Of a stretch of DNA of 64,000 bases, positions 7,767 to 17,024 are shown in pieces. The position numbers and the translations under genes are program-made. The notes beneath the pieces are model-generated. The model was not told the DNA's origin. It saw only the letters and a program-made list of their open reading frames with translations, and made no database searches. Source of the stretch: Nocardioides nitrophenolicus (GTDB lineage Bacteria > Actinomycetota > Actinomycetes > Propionibacteriales > Nocardioidaceae); contig NZ_JAFBBY010000001.1 in the NCBI RefSeq assembly GCF_016907515.1, positions 1,922,001-1,986,000 on the forward strand, in the 5' to 3' direction. Positions within the stretch are counted from its first letter, which is position 1. Every line of letters begins with the position of its first letter.

Positions 7767-10097
7767 GTGACGACGTCTCGACGACCGGCGGTGGCACGCC
7801 GCGTCGGCGCCCTGGCCCGCGACCTGGTGCGCCGGGCCGCACCCTTCACCCCCGCCGACAAGGGCTGGGCGACGCGGACCCTCGCCGACGCGGTGCGGCG
7901 CGTCTTCCTGACCGCGACGATCGTGGCTCAGCTGGTCATGCTCGGCGGCGTCCTCGCCTCCTCCGGCCCGCTGGCGCCGCTGCTGCCGCTCCTCGCGGCC
8001 CACGCGACACTGCTCGTCGCGACGCTCGTGGTCCAGTCCGGTCGGCTGCCGACGTGGGTGCCCGTCGTGGGCGTCTACGTGCTGTTCGTGGCCGACTGGA
8101 CGGCGTCGGAGTCGATGAACGACCCGCTGCTGTTCGCTTCCTGCTGGATGATGAACCTCGGCGGCGCGACCCCGTCCTTCGTGCTCCGCGGACGCTTGGC
8201 GCTGCTGCTCCCCGCGATCGGCTCGGTTGTCGTGCCGACCGCGATGGTGCTGCTCCGCCCCGACCTGCCGGCCACGCTCCCGGTCGCCGTCTTCGTCACC
8301 CACTGGGCGATCATGCTGGGCACCCGGATCGGCCAGACCTATCTCTACGACTTCGCGGGGCGGGCCGACGAGGAGGCCGCCGCCGCCCAGCGCGAGCGGG
8401 CGGAGGCCGCCAGCCAGGAGGCCGCCAGCCGGGCGTCCGCGGAGGACGCCCGGGTGCTGCACGACACCGTCATCAACACCCTCGCCGCACTGGCCAGCGG
8501 TGGCGCCGCGGTGAGCGACGTCGACGCGGTGCGCCAGCGTTGCGCCCGCGACATCGCGACGGTCGCCGCGCTGCAGCACGGCGCCGAGCCCGTCGCCGAC
8601 GACGGCGGCCTCCGCGCGGCGGCGTACGACGGCCGGGTGCGGGTGCACCACCACGGCCTCCCGTCGGACGAGCTGAGCCGGCTCGAGGCCGGCCTGCCTC
8701 CGGCCCGGCTCCGCGCGCTGCGCCGGGCGACCACCGAGCTGGTCCAGAACGCCGCCAAGCACGCCGGGGTCGACGAGGTCGAGGTGCGCGCCGAGGAGCG
8801 CGCCGGCCGGCTGGTGGTCACCGTCGCCGACGACGGCGTCGGCTTCGACGGGCGGGTCGCTCAGGCGGGCGGCCTGGCGACGTCCGTCCTCGCGCGCGCC
8901 CGGGAGGCCGGGATCGAGGTGGACCTCGACACCGCGCCGGGCGCCGGGACTCGGGCCACGCTCACCGTGCCGCTGACCCGCCGGGCGAGCAGCGGGCCGA
9001 GCACCGGCGACGACATCGCCCGCGTGGTCCGGGTGCTGCGCCGCAACGCCTGCCTGCTGCTCAGCGCCGGGATCGCCATCGTCGGCTTCTACCTCGCGAT
9101 CGCCAACCACCCCGGGGAGGCCACGCCGGAGTACCTGATGGCCACGCTCGCGGCTCTCGGCGCAGCCCTCGGCTGGCAGACCACCCGGCACCGCGACACG
9201 ATGCCGGCCTGGGTGGCGGTCACGCTGTCCGTGGCCGCGGCGACGGCCTTCGTGCTCTCGGCCGCCGCGGTCGACTACGGACGCGAAGACCCGGTGCTCT
9301 GGCAGGCGATCGGTGCCGTCGGCCTGCTCCTCGTCATCGCCGAGCTGGGCCCGCGGCCGTCGGCCGTACTGTGGGCCGGTGCGCTTTACGCCGGCACCGT
9401 GGTCGCGGTCGCCGTCGCCGTCGGCCGGTCCTCCGGGGAGGCCGAGACGATCACCCTGATCGCCGGCGGCACCGGACTCGGCCTGGTGGCGGCCTGGCGC
9501 CGCTTCCAGAACGCGCTCGGCGCGATCGGCACCCGGGCCGCGTCCGACCAGCAGGCCCGCTGGACCGCGCGGACCCGGATCGCCGAGCGCCGGGCCGCCG
9601 ACCGGGCCCGGGCCCGCTGGCGCGACGCCGGACTGAACCGCTCGCTCCAGCTGCTCGAGGCGGTCCGCACGGCGAGCGATCCCGGTGACCCGGCATTGCG
9701 CGAGCAGTGCGCGGTCGAGGAGGCCTACCTGCGCCAGCTCACCCTGCTCCACCCCGACCTGGTCCACGTGGGCCAGTGGTTCGCGCGGGCGCTCAACGAC
9801 GCCCACGACAGCGGGGTGCGGCTGGTGGTGCGCGCCGGCGGCACCGACCTGCCGGCCGACCTGGCGGCCGATCTCGGCGACGTCGTGCTGTCGGCCGTGG
9901 CCGAGACGCCCACCGGCGCGGACCTGACCGTCACCCTCTTTCCGGACCCCGTCGGCGCCCGGATGACCCTGGTCGGCGCGCACCCGCACGTCGCGACCGG
10001 CGTACGGTCGGCGCCGGGGTCGCTCGCCGCGCGCGCCGAGGTGTTGTCGGTGGGCAATCAGGACGTCGCGGAGATCCTGCTCGACATCCCCGCCTGA
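7767..10097 (+). CDS. Membrane histidine kinase with a tandem second membrane/ATPase-like half
   Basis: 776 residues from the GTG at 7767, chosen because AGGGGAGG lies 7 bases upstream. The first half has several hydrophobic segments, a HisKA_3-type dimerisation helix with His232 (VLHDTVINTL), and a HATPase with N box Asn328 (ELVQNAAKHAG) and G box DDGVGFDG near 356. The protein then begins again: another set of membrane helices (about 425-570) and a second coiled region plus a degenerate ATPase-like domain lacking a recognisable phospho-His, N box or G boxes. It pairs with the divergent response regulator at 7012. The degenerate half may act as a built-in regulator; that is inference. Confidence 0.8.
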   Translation: MTTSRRPAVARRVGALARDLVRRAAPFTPADKGWATRTLADAVRRVFLTATIVAQLVMLGGVLASSGPLAPLLPLLAAHATLLVATLVVQSGRLPTWVPVVGVYVLFVADWTASESMNDPLLFASCWMMNLGGATPSFVLRGRLALLLPAIGSVVVPTAMVLLRPDLPATLPVAVFVTHWAIMLGTRIGQTYLYDFAGRADEEAAAAQRERAEAASQEAASRASAEDARVLHDTVINTLAALASGGAAVSDVDAVRQRCARDIATVAALQHGAEPVADDGGLRAAAYDGRVRVHHHGLPSDELSRLEAGLPPARLRALRRATTELVQNAAKHAGVDEVEVRAEERAGRLVVTVADDGVGFDGRVAQAGGLATSVLARAREAGIEVDLDTAPGAGTRATLTVPLTRRASSGPSTGDDIARVVRVLRRNACLLLSAGIAIVGFYLAIANHPGEATPEYLMATLAALGAALGWQTTRHRDTMPAWVAVTLSVAAATAFVLSAAAVDYGREDPVLWQAIGAVGLLLVIAELGPRPSAVLWAGALYAGTVVAVAVAVGRSSGEAETITLIAGGTGLGLVAAWRRFQNALGAIGTRAASDQQARWTARTRIAERRAADRARARWRDAGLNRSLQLLEAVRTASDPGDPALREQCAVEEAYLRQLTLLHPDLVHVGQWFARALNDAHDSGVRLVVRAGGTDLPADLAADLGDVVLSAVAETPTGADLTVTLFPDPVGARMTLVGAHPHVATGVRSAPGSLAARAEVLSVGNQDVAEILLDIPA

Positions 10098-10115
10098 GCC
10101 TGGGTCGAGGCTGGG

Positions 10116-10424
10116 TCAGGACTCGTCCGCGATCGGCGGCACGAGCGGGATCAGGCGTACTGCGACGTGCTCCTCCGGGGGCAGCACGCGGTTCCCGGCC
10201 AGCTCGTCCTCGGCGGCGGCGGCCGCGGCCATCGCGTGTGGGAAGGGCCCGAGATACTCGGTCTGCCAGGTGCTGCGGACCATCAGTACGTACGGCTGCT
10301 CCATCCGGGTCAGCAGTTCCTGGGCCCAGCGGTCGAGGACCACGTCGAGCCGGCGGTCGGACTCGTCGGGCTCGTCCCAGGCGGCGACGTCGCGAAAGAC
10401 ACTCACGGTGGTAAGACACGCCAC
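10116..10424 (-). CDS. Small hypothetical protein, last gene of the collagen/adhesin operon
   Basis: 102 residues from a GTG at 10424 with AGAAGG just upstream; the start lies 20 bases after the stop of the metzincin gene. The core, with PYVLMVRST, EYLGPFP, an Ala-rich helix and then RLIPLVPP, lines up with PHVLTITEG, YVSGPYV, an Ala-rich helix and RVSPLLPP in the 117-residue protein at 17025-17378. These are two paralogues of an unnamed small domain that bracket the locus. No signal peptide is seen, so it is probably cytoplasmic. Function unknown; a regulatory or chaperone role for the operon products is only a guess. Confidence 0.65.
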   Translation of the reverse strand: MACLTTVSVFRDVAAWDEPDESDRRLDVVLDRWAQELLTRMEQPYVLMVRSTWQTEYLGPFPHAMAAAAAAEDELAGNRVLPPEEHVAVRLIPLVPPIADES

Positions 10425-10444
10425 CCGGCCTTCTCTGACGCTCC

Positions 10445-11578
10445 TCAGGACCGCCGATCCGGACCGGTGACCGACACGGTCGCCGTCCCGCCGGCGATGC
10501 TGTCGACCTGGACCCGCCACCCGTGCCCCGACCAGGGCACCTCGCCGGGCTGCAGCAGGTCGGTGTACGGCGGCGTGCTCCGCTGTACGACGTGCCGGCG
10601 CCGCAGCGGGTCGCAGGGCGTGCCGCACGCCGCCGGTGACGCATCGACCAGGGTGATCGCGATGCCCGACTCGGGGAGGTGGCGGTCGAGGCCGTCGGCG
10701 GTCAGCAGCTCGACGGTGAGGAAGCGGTCCGCGGCGAGCGGCAGCTCGAGCAGGCGCGTCCCGCTCGGGCCGGCCGACCGGTGGATCCGGTACGTCGCCC
10801 TGCCGCCGTCGCGAGGCGACCGCACCACGTCGCGGGCCGGGATCCAGCCCGCGTCGACCAGGTTGATGCCGATGGTGCCGCCGGCGTGGTGCTCGTCGGG
10901 GAACACGGACCGGGGTGCGGTGCTGTCGCTCATCACGTCCAGCGCGCTGTCGTACTCCCCCGCCGGGCCGCCGGAGTGCGGCCAGCCCAGGGTGTGTCCG
11001 AGCTCGTGCTCGATCAGGTCGAAGGCCGGCAGCGGTCCCCAGTCGGGATGGAAGTCGCTGGCGCCGACGTACGCGCCGCGCCGGGAGACGCTCGCCGGGC
11101 ACGAGGTGGCCTCCGAAGCGCAGCCGGCGCCGGGGTTCCCGAGCCCGCCGTGGGCATCGGCCCGGTGCTCGGCGTTCGCGACGGCGAGGACGGCGTCCGT
11201 GGTGCGCCGCGATCGGTCCTGGGCGCGCGCCAGGCAGTCCTCGCCGCCCTCGTCGGTGCGCAGGGCCAGCACGCCGCCCGCGACGAAGCGCGGGGCGTAT
11301 CGGCCGTTCGACAGCGTCGCGAACCAGGGCCGGACGTGCGCCTCGAGCTGGCCCGCGATGGCGGCCGGGTCGAGGTCCAGCCGCAGCGGCGAGGGCTGGT
11401 AGGCGTGAGCGCGGGTGTCGAGCGGGACCGTGCAGACCCAGACCTCGATGACGTCCTGGTCACCCGTGGGTGCCGAGAGGTCGGCGCTCCCGGGGAGCGG
11501 TCCTGGCAGCGCCAGCAGGCCGATCGCCGCCAGCACCGCCAGGACCCACCGTCCCCGGTGTCTCGTGTCCGCCGTCAC
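10445..11578 (-). CDS. Secreted metzincin-like zinc metalloprotease
   Basis: 377 residues from a GTG at 11578 whose GTGA overlaps the stop of the upstream oxygenase gene. The N-terminus (RHRGRWVLAVLAAIGLLALPG) is a signal peptide or anchor. Residues 191-201 read HELGHTLGWPH, the HExxHxxGxxH zinc-binding signature of metzincins, with Glu192 as the catalytic base. A downstream ALDVMSDS could supply the Met-turn. The C-terminal 150 residues look like a beta-rich accessory domain and contain a Cys pair. Its position in the operon for a collagen-like protein and an adhesin suggests maturation or turnover of those surface proteins (inference). I do not recognise a named subfamily. Confidence 0.75.
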   Translation of the reverse strand: MTADTRHRGRWVLAVLAAIGLLALPGPLPGSADLSAPTGDQDVIEVWVCTVPLDTRAHAYQPSPLRLDLDPAAIAGQLEAHVRPWFATLSNGRYAPRFVAGGVLALRTDEGGEDCLARAQDRSRRTTDAVLAVANAEHRADAHGGLGNPGAGCASEATSCPASVSRRGAYVGASDFHPDWGPLPAFDLIEHELGHTLGWPHSGGPAGEYDSALDVMSDSTAPRSVFPDEHHAGGTIGINLVDAGWIPARDVVRSPRDGGRATYRIHRSAGPSGTRLLELPLAADRFLTVELLTADGLDRHLPESGIAITLVDASPAACGTPCDPLRRRHVVQRSTPPYTDLLQPGEVPWSGHGWRVQVDSIAGGTATVSVTGPDRRS

Positions 11579-12216
11579 CGCAGAGGCGGCCCGACCATCC
11601 AGCCCACCAGTGAGTACCGCGTGCCCGAGGTGACCTGCGTGACCTGGTGGCCGACCGTCGACGGGAAGACCACGACCGAGCCCTGGTCGCGCAGCTGCGG
11701 CTGGGCCAGCAGCTGCCCGATGCCGTTCATGAACTCCAGGTCGCCGCCCTCGTAGCCGCTCGGGTCCGAGAGGTTGACGGTCACGCTCACCTTGCGCTCG
11801 AGCCCGGTGCCGAGCTCGCCGTAGTCGGACTGGTCGTAGCTCAGCGCGTCGACGTGCCAGGTGAACTGGTCGCCGACGTCGTAGCGCAGGATGCTCAGCG
11901 TGCCGAGTCCGGTCACGTCGAACCGCCACAGCAGGTTGGCCAGGTTGGCGAAGTGCGACACCAGCGCCCCGGCCCAGTGGCCGGGCTCGATGAAGGTGTG
12001 CTTCGTCTTGCGCGACTCGGAGATGACCTCCACGGGACGGTCTGCGAGCTGGATCGTGGCGGGGTACAGCTCGTCGTCGGAGAACGAGTCGATCACCGCC
12101 TGGCACACCGCCGGCGGGATCACGCCGTTCCAGAGCCGGTAGACGATGCTCCGGGGAGAGGGAGCCGGAGACGGGGGCGCCGCGGCGTCCCCCGTCTCCA
12201 CCGGAAGCTCACTCAT
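11575..12216 (-). CDS. Prolyl-4-hydroxylase-type 2OG-Fe(II) oxygenase
   Basis: 213 residues with the double-stranded beta-helix core of the P4H branch. The iron ligands are His121 and Asp123 in the HVD motif and His190 in VGHQVTQV, and Arg200 in GTRYS is placed to bind the 2-oxoglutarate carboxylate. P4H-type enzymes hydroxylate proline using O2, Fe(II) and 2-oxoglutarate. No signal peptide, so it would act in the cytoplasm before export. It overlaps the end of the collagen-like gene by 8 bases, which implies translational coupling, and that neighbour offers many Y-position prolines (GPP runs). The collagen-like protein is therefore the obvious candidate substrate. This is inferred from context; other proline- or lysine-containing targets are possible. 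Confidence 0.82.
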   Translation of the reverse strand: MSELPVETGDAAAPPSPAPSPRSIVYRLWNGVIPPAVCQAVIDSFSDDELYPATIQLADRPVEVISESRKTKHTFIEPGHWAGALVSHFANLANLLWRFDVTGLGTLSILRYDVGDQFTWHVDALSYDQSDYGELGTGLERKVSVTVNLSDPSGYEGGDLEFMNGIGQLLAQPQLRDQGSVVVFPSTVGHQVTQVTSGTRYSLVGWMVGPPLR

Positions 12217-13450
12217 CGGCGGTCCGGGCGGGGCGGGAGCGCCGGATCACGACCACGCCCGCGGCGGTCATGGCGGTGCCGAGCGCGAGCATGCCGAGCG
12301 TGCTGCCCGCCGCGCCGGTCGCCGGAAGGCCACCCGAGCCGTTGCCCGCCGCGGCCGCGTCGACGTCGCCGTCGTCCTTCTTGCCGCCGCCCTTGCTCCC
12401 ACTCGCGCCGTCATCCTGGCCGCCGACCTGGCCGCCGACCGCTGGAGCGCAGGACGACGGGAAGGTGTGCACGGTCCCGTCGGTCGCGGCCGCCGCGTGC
12501 ACCACCCGCGACGGACCGCCCCCCGACGGTCCAGGCGGCCCAGCCGGACCGAGCTCTCCGGGCGGACCGGCCGGCCCCGGCTCTCCGGCGGGTCCCTTGG
12601 TGCCGTCGGCGCCCGGAGCGCCGTCCGCGCCGCGCGGACCGGCAGCGCCGGGTGCCCCGACCTGACCCGCGGCACCGGCCGCACCGGTCGGACCCTGGGG
12701 CCCCGACCCGCCGTCGGGACCGGGCGCGCCGGTGACGGTCGTGACGCAGGCAGGGTCGAAGGCGGCGCAGTCGGTCGCGACCACCGCATGAACGACGCGC
12801 GCCGAGCCGGCTCCCGGGGGGCCCGGAGGCCCAGGAGGTCCGGGAGGCCCATCCGAGCCCTGGGGCCCGGGCTCGCCGGCGTCGCCCTTCTGACCGGGGA
12901 TGCCGGGCACGCCCGGGGCGCCGACGGGTCCAGCTGGCCCCACGGCGCCGTCGGGACCGGCCGGTCCGGTCTCGCCCTTCGTTCCGGTCGCGCCGGGAGC
13001 GCCATCGGGGCCGGGGAGCACCACGACACAGACTCCGGGTACGGCGGCACAGTCGATCGGGCCGGGTGCAGCATGGACCAGCCGTGCCGCGCCGGGCCCG
13101 GGAGCCCCGGGAGGACCTGGCTCACCCGGCGCACCCGGCGCACCCATCGGACCGGGCTCCCCCGGCGTGCCCGGTGCACCCTGCTCGCCCGCCGCGCCGT
13201 CGGGACCGGCTGGTCCGCGCGGACCATCCGCGCCGGCGACACCGGCCGGTCCCGGGTCGCCTGCCGGGCCGGCTGCACCGGTGGCGCCGGCCTTGCCGTC
13301 CGGCGCGCTCGGCAGCACGCAGGTGACGCCGTCCTGGGCCGCGGCGGCGGGTTCGGGCTGGGCCTGGGCCTGGGAGCCCACGGCCAGCACGCTCAAGGTC
13401 ATGACACCCGAGACGGTGGCCAGATACCCCAACTCTGGACGTGGTGGCAT
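12209..13450 (-). CDS. Collagen-like surface protein with LPATG sortase signal
   Basis: 413 residues from the ATG at 13450 (AGAAGGA upstream). A signal peptide ends near residue 31. Three Gly-X-Y blocks of 22-24 triplets follow, separated by similar linkers that begin RLVHA or RVVHA and, in the first two, carry a Cys pair. Block 2 ends in repeated GPP, the usual site of 4-hydroxyproline. The C-terminus is a complete cell-wall signal: LPATG at 375-379, a hydrophobic helix, then RRSRPAR. It should form a wall-anchored triple helix, with the cysteines possibly locking chains together. Next to it are a sortase-containing adhesin upstream and a prolyl hydroxylase overlapping downstream. Bacterial collagens generally lack hydroxyproline, which makes this pairing noteworthy. 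Confidence 0.88.
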   Translation of the reverse strand: MPPRPELGYLATVSGVMTLSVLAVGSQAQAQPEPAAAAQDGVTCVLPSAPDGKAGATGAAGPAGDPGPAGVAGADGPRGPAGPDGAAGEQGAPGTPGEPGPMGAPGAPGEPGPPGAPGPGAARLVHAAPGPIDCAAVPGVCVVVLPGPDGAPGATGTKGETGPAGPDGAVGPAGPVGAPGVPGIPGQKGDAGEPGPQGSDGPPGPPGPPGPPGAGSARVVHAVVATDCAAFDPACVTTVTGAPGPDGGSGPQGPTGAAGAAGQVGAPGAAGPRGADGAPGADGTKGPAGEPGPAGPPGELGPAGPPGPSGGGPSRVVHAAAATDGTVHTFPSSCAPAVGGQVGGQDDGASGSKGGGKKDDGDVDAAAAGNGSGGLPATGAAGSTLGMLALGTAMTAAGVVVIRRSRPARTADE

Positions 13451-13496
13451 GGTCTGTTCCTTCTCTCTTGGAGATGAAGCTGGGAGCGAATGCGAG

Positions 13497-13543
13497 TCCG
13501 GCGGCGGTGGCGGATGATGCCCACCACCGCCACCGCCGCCGGA
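13497..13543 (-). terminator. Intercistronic 17-bp hairpin between adhesin and collagen genes
   Basis: A perfect 17-bp stem (13497-13513 with 13527-13543) and a 13-base loop lie in the 106-base gap between the two genes. No T-run follows on the transcribed strand. It could partly terminate, or protect the 3' end of the adhesin message, so that the collagen gene and those downstream are made in a different amount. Confidence 0.5.
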
Positions 13544-13556
13544 GTCTGTGCCGGGC

Positions 13557-16500
13557 TCAGCCCAGCGGTACTGCCGTGACCACCACGTTCTGGCGGTAGT
13601 GGAAGCCACCACCCGAGGTCGTCACCTTGTCGGCGCAGCTGATCAGGACCAGCTTGTGCTCACCGGTGGTCGAGAAGAACCGGTCGGGCAGCTTCGCCTT
13701 GCGCGAGAACCTCTCGACCGCGGTCACCCGGTAGCGCAGCTTCTTGCCGCCCTGCCAGACGGTCACGACCTTGCCCTTGCGGATCTTGGTCAGCTTCCAG
13801 AACGCACCCGGCCGGTCGTGGCGGTCGGACACGTGGCCCGCGATGACCGTCGTGCCGATCAGGTCACCGGCCGCCGCGGACTGGCTGAGCTGACCGGTCC
13901 GGGCGACATTGCCCGGCACCTGCATGGTGCCCCGCTTGATGCCGACCGGCGACGTCCGAGCGTTGACGCCCAGCGACGGGATCCGGATCCGGTCGACGGT
14001 ACGCCGCGCCGGGGTCCAGCCGTCGTTGCTGTAGCCCGTGCTGACGACCGGCGCCGCGTACTGCTCCTTGCGGACCAGAGTGGTCTCCGACTCCAGGCCA
14101 CAGGCGTGCGTCGCGGCCGTGTTGTGGCTGTCCGCGGTGGTCGAGGCGACCCAGGTGTAGTACCCGGTGCGGTTCACCTCCACCTTGGGCGTCTCGACCG
14201 TGCCGTTGGCCGGCGTGAAGGTCACCGTGCCGACGGCGTGGGCCGGCGTGCAGGCGATCTTGCCGCGGGTCGCGAAGGGACCGTACAGCGTGGCCGATCC
14301 GGTGGCGCCGTGACCGGCGATGAAGCCGGTGATGGTGACCTTGTCGGAGAGCCGCGAGCCGGGCGTCACCGTTGCGTGCGAGGTCTCGGTGGTCAAGGTG
14401 ACCTTGGACCTCTCCCCCGCGCCGACCTCGGACTTGGTGACCTTGGTGGTCTCCTCGGCCATGCCGCAGGCGTGGCCGGCCGCCTGGTTGCGGTCGTCCG
14501 CGCTCAGGTTGACCTGCCAGGTGTAGGTGCCTGCCTGGGTGACGGTGATGCTCGGCGTGGTGATCGTCCCGTTGGCCGGAGTGAAGCTCACCGTGCCCAC
14601 GGCGTTGGCCGGTGTGCACACCTCGTCGTTGACCGAGGCGAGCGGCCCGTACAGGGTCGCGGTGCCCGTGCTGGCCGGCGTCGCACCAGCGACGAACCCG
14701 GTGATGGTCACGACGTCGTGCAGAGCGACGCTGGCTCCGTCCATGGTCACCGCAGCAGCGGAGGCCTGGGTGTTCACCGTCGGGACGCTCTTGGCGACCG
14801 AGACGGTCTGCGCGGCGTCGTCGATGTCCTTGTGCTCCGCGACGACAGCGCTCTGACCGGTGACCTTCAGCTCCTCGAACGCCACCAGCGACTGACCGGC
14901 GTACCCGGCCGGGACCGTGAACTCCACCTCGACGGTGCCATTGGCCTGGGTCGGGGTGAAGGTCGTGGTGCCGGTGATCCCGGTCGCCGAGCCGTCCGAC
15001 TTGCGCCGCAGCTCACCGGTGACCGTGTAGGACGTGCCCGGAACGAGGTTCTGGTACGCGATCGTGTCGACCACGACCCCGCCCGCGGCGGGGATGGTGT
15101 GGTCACCGTCGGCGTCGTCGACCAGCGTGGTGCCGATCGCCGGGGCCGGCGAGACGGTCACGGTCTGCGCCGTGTCGTTGATGTCCTTGTGCTCCGCGAC
15201 GACGGCCGACTGGCCGGTGACCTTCAGTTCCTCGAACGCGACCAGCTGCTGGCCGGCGTAGCCCGACGGGACCGTGAACGTCACGTCCACCGTGCCGCTG
15301 GCCGTGGTCGGGGTGAAGGTCTTGGTGCCGGTGATCCCGGTCGCCGAGCCGTCAGACTTCTTCCGCAGCTCACCGGTCACGGTGTACGACGTTCCGACCA
15401 CCAGGTTCTGGTAGGCGATGGTGTCGACCACGGTGCCGCCACCGGCGGGGATCACATGGTCACCGTCGGCCTGGTCGACCAGCGTGGTCCCGATCGACGG
15501 GTTGGGCGTGACCGAGACGGTCTGCGCCGCGTCGTTGATGTCCTTGTGCTCCGCGACCACCGCGCTCTGCCCGGTGACCTTCAGCTCCTCGAACGCCACC
15601 AGCTGCTGGCCGGCGTAGCCCGACGGGACCGTGAACGTCACGTCCACCGTGCCATTGGCCTGGGTCGGGGTGAAGGTCTGGGTGCCGGTGATCCCGGTCG
15701 CCGAGCCGTCCGACTTCTTCCGCAGCTCACCCGTCACCGTGTACGACGTGCCCGGGGTCAGGTTCTGGTACGCGATCGTGTCGACGACCGTGCCACCGCC
15801 CGCGGGGATGGTGTGGTCACCGTCGGCCTGGTCGACCAGCGTGGTGCCGATCGACGGCGTCGGCGCGGCGGTCCAGGTGACCGCGGCCGAGCCGGTGGTC
15901 GTGGCGTCGCTCGGCTCGATCAGGATGAGCGTCTGCGCGTGGTCCGCCGCCGTCGGGGTGCCCCCCGCGGTGTTCGGCACCGAGATGATGTTGCCGCTGC
16001 CACCGGCGCCCTGGGCGGTCACGGTGACCGTGGCGGAGCCGGCGGTCGTCGAGCCGCGCAGGTCGAGGTAGAGCTGCTGGCCGTCGACGACGGCCGAGGT
16101 GTTGATCGCGGTGCCGGAGGCATCGGTCACCGCGACGCCGGGAGCGACGGTCACGGCGACGGTCGGCTGGTTGGTGTGCACGGTGAACGGACCGACCAGG
16201 GTGCCGGCCTGCTGCGCGCCCGCGGGAGCGGTCACCGACGCGGTCACGGACGGGAAGGTGGTCGTGCCGTTGCTGGCGTTGGCGCCGTTGACGAGATACC
16301 AGTAGGCCGTGCCACCGTCCGGGCTCGAGAAGTTCCAGTTGGCGTCGAAGCCGAGGTCGGTGTAACGCCAGATGGCGTACTGGGTCGCCTCGATCGCGTC
16401 GTTGACCGTCAGGTTCGGCGTGCCCGCGGCCGCGCGGAAGTCCGCCAGGCTCAGGTACGGGTAGCTGTGCGCCAGCACCCACAGCACCTTCTGCTGCACG

Positions 16501-16835
16501 GCCGGGTCGCTGAAGAGGTTGGCACCGAGGTACTCGGAGTCAGCCACGACCTCGCCGTCGCGGTACGACTTGGCAGAGACGTCGTGCTCGATGCAGTAGC
16601 CCCAGTAGTCCGGGGTTCCGGGGTTGCTGGTGTCGGCGGGCGTCTGCTTGAAGATGCCGTGGATGCCACTGCCGCCGTATCCCTGCATCTTCGGTCCGAC
16701 CCACAGCGTGTCTCCCGGGACGACGTCTGCCGACGCCGAAGGCGTCATCGACGGCATCAGCGTGGCGCCGAGGGCCAGCACCAGGCCCACCACCCACGTC
16801 GGCCACCCACGGTGGCTCCAACTCCACTTGCTCAC
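13557..16835 (-). CDS. Thioester/VaFE-repeat adhesin fused to a C-terminal sortase domain
   Basis: 1092 residues from a GTG at 16835 (AGGGGA 7 bases upstream), with a signal peptide to about residue 36. Residues about 40-210 form a thioester domain: Cys81 in GYCIEHD and Gln152 in TQYAIW are the expected cross-link. Residues about 325-670 are three near-identical VaFE/ester-bond repeats, each with IGTTLVD and LVAFEELKV. Two Ig-like repeats with Cys pairs follow (about 690-930). From about 945 there is a class E/F-like sortase domain with His1001 (AGHVSD), Cys1067 (LISCADK) and Arg1081 (HYRQN). There is no LPxTG tail. Such adhesins normally end in a sorting signal; here the sorting enzyme itself forms the C-terminus. 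It heads the operon containing the LPATG collagen-like protein, its likely substrate. Confidence 0.87.
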   Translation of the reverse strand: MSKWSWSHRGWPTWVVGLVLALGATLMPSMTPSASADVVPGDTLWVGPKMQGYGGSGIHGIFKQTPADTSNPGTPDYWGYCIEHDVSAKSYRDGEVVADSEYLGANLFSDPAVQQKVLWVLAHSYPYLSLADFRAAAGTPNLTVNDAIEATQYAIWRYTDLGFDANWNFSSPDGGTAYWYLVNGANASNGTTTFPSVTASVTAPAGAQQAGTLVGPFTVHTNQPTVAVTVAPGVAVTDASGTAINTSAVVDGQQLYLDLRGSTTAGSATVTVTAQGAGGSGNIISVPNTAGGTPTAADHAQTLILIEPSDATTTGSAAVTWTAAPTPSIGTTLVDQADGDHTIPAGGGTVVDTIAYQNLTPGTSYTVTGELRKKSDGSATGITGTQTFTPTQANGTVDVTFTVPSGYAGQQLVAFEELKVTGQSAVVAEHKDINDAAQTVSVTPNPSIGTTLVDQADGDHVIPAGGGTVVDTIAYQNLVVGTSYTVTGELRKKSDGSATGITGTKTFTPTTASGTVDVTFTVPSGYAGQQLVAFEELKVTGQSAVVAEHKDINDTAQTVTVSPAPAIGTTLVDDADGDHTIPAAGGVVVDTIAYQNLVPGTSYTVTGELRRKSDGSATGITGTTTFTPTQANGTVEVEFTVPAGYAGQSLVAFEELKVTGQSAVVAEHKDIDDAAQTVSVAKSVPTVNTQASAAAVTMDGASVALHDVVTITGFVAGATPASTGTATLYGPLASVNDEVCTPANAVGTVSFTPANGTITTPSITVTQAGTYTWQVNLSADDRNQAAGHACGMAEETTKVTKSEVGAGERSKVTLTTETSHATVTPGSRLSDKVTITGFIAGHGATGSATLYGPFATRGKIACTPAHAVGTVTFTPANGTVETPKVEVNRTGYYTWVASTTADSHNTAATHACGLESETTLVRKEQYAAPVVSTGYSNDGWTPARRTVDRIRIPSLGVNARTSPVGIKRGTMQVPGNVARTGQLSQSAAAGDLIGTTVIAGHVSDRHDRPGAFWKLTKIRKGKVVTVWQGGKKLRYRVTAVERFSRKAKLPDRFFSTTGEHKLVLISCADKVTTSGGGFHYRQNVVVTAVPLG

Positions 16836-16996
16836 TGGTTTGTCCCCTTCATGTCCACGGCGCTCCCTGCGCCGGCGGGTCGTTCAACATGGATCCGCAC
16901 GTCTCCCGGCCCGGACTGGGGCCCCACCCCAGTTGCGGGCATCCTGTAGGAGTCGAAACGAGCCGGGCCACCAAATGCGCTGGCATCCCGGCGGAA

Positions 16997-17016
16997 TGAC
17001 ACCCGTTCAGGTGACA
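16997..17016. promoter_or_regulatory. Surface-regulon palindrome (site c)
   Basis: TGACACCCGTTCAGGTGACA is an imperfect palindrome 162 bases upstream of the adhesin start at 16835, within the 189-base gap between the adhesin gene and the small gene at 17025. It aligns to the 20-bp family seen before other surface genes. The remainder of the gap shows no gene. Confidence 0.5.
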
Positions 17017-17024
17017 CGCCGACG

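Noticed and set aside
12500..13330. Apparent DNA tandem repeat or CRISPR-like pattern
   Set aside because: The regularity is the 9-base Gly-X-Y codon period of the collagen-like gene; units vary and there are no spacers.
14870..15870. Long direct repeats of about 340 bases
   Set aside because: These are the coding sequences of the three VaFE repeats, not a mobile element.
13548..16949. 1133-codon open frame on the plus strand opposite the adhesin
   Set aside because: Low-complexity Arg/Gly/Asp sequence that mirrors the VaFE repeats; the minus-strand product has a signal peptide, catalytic motifs and a ribosome-binding site.
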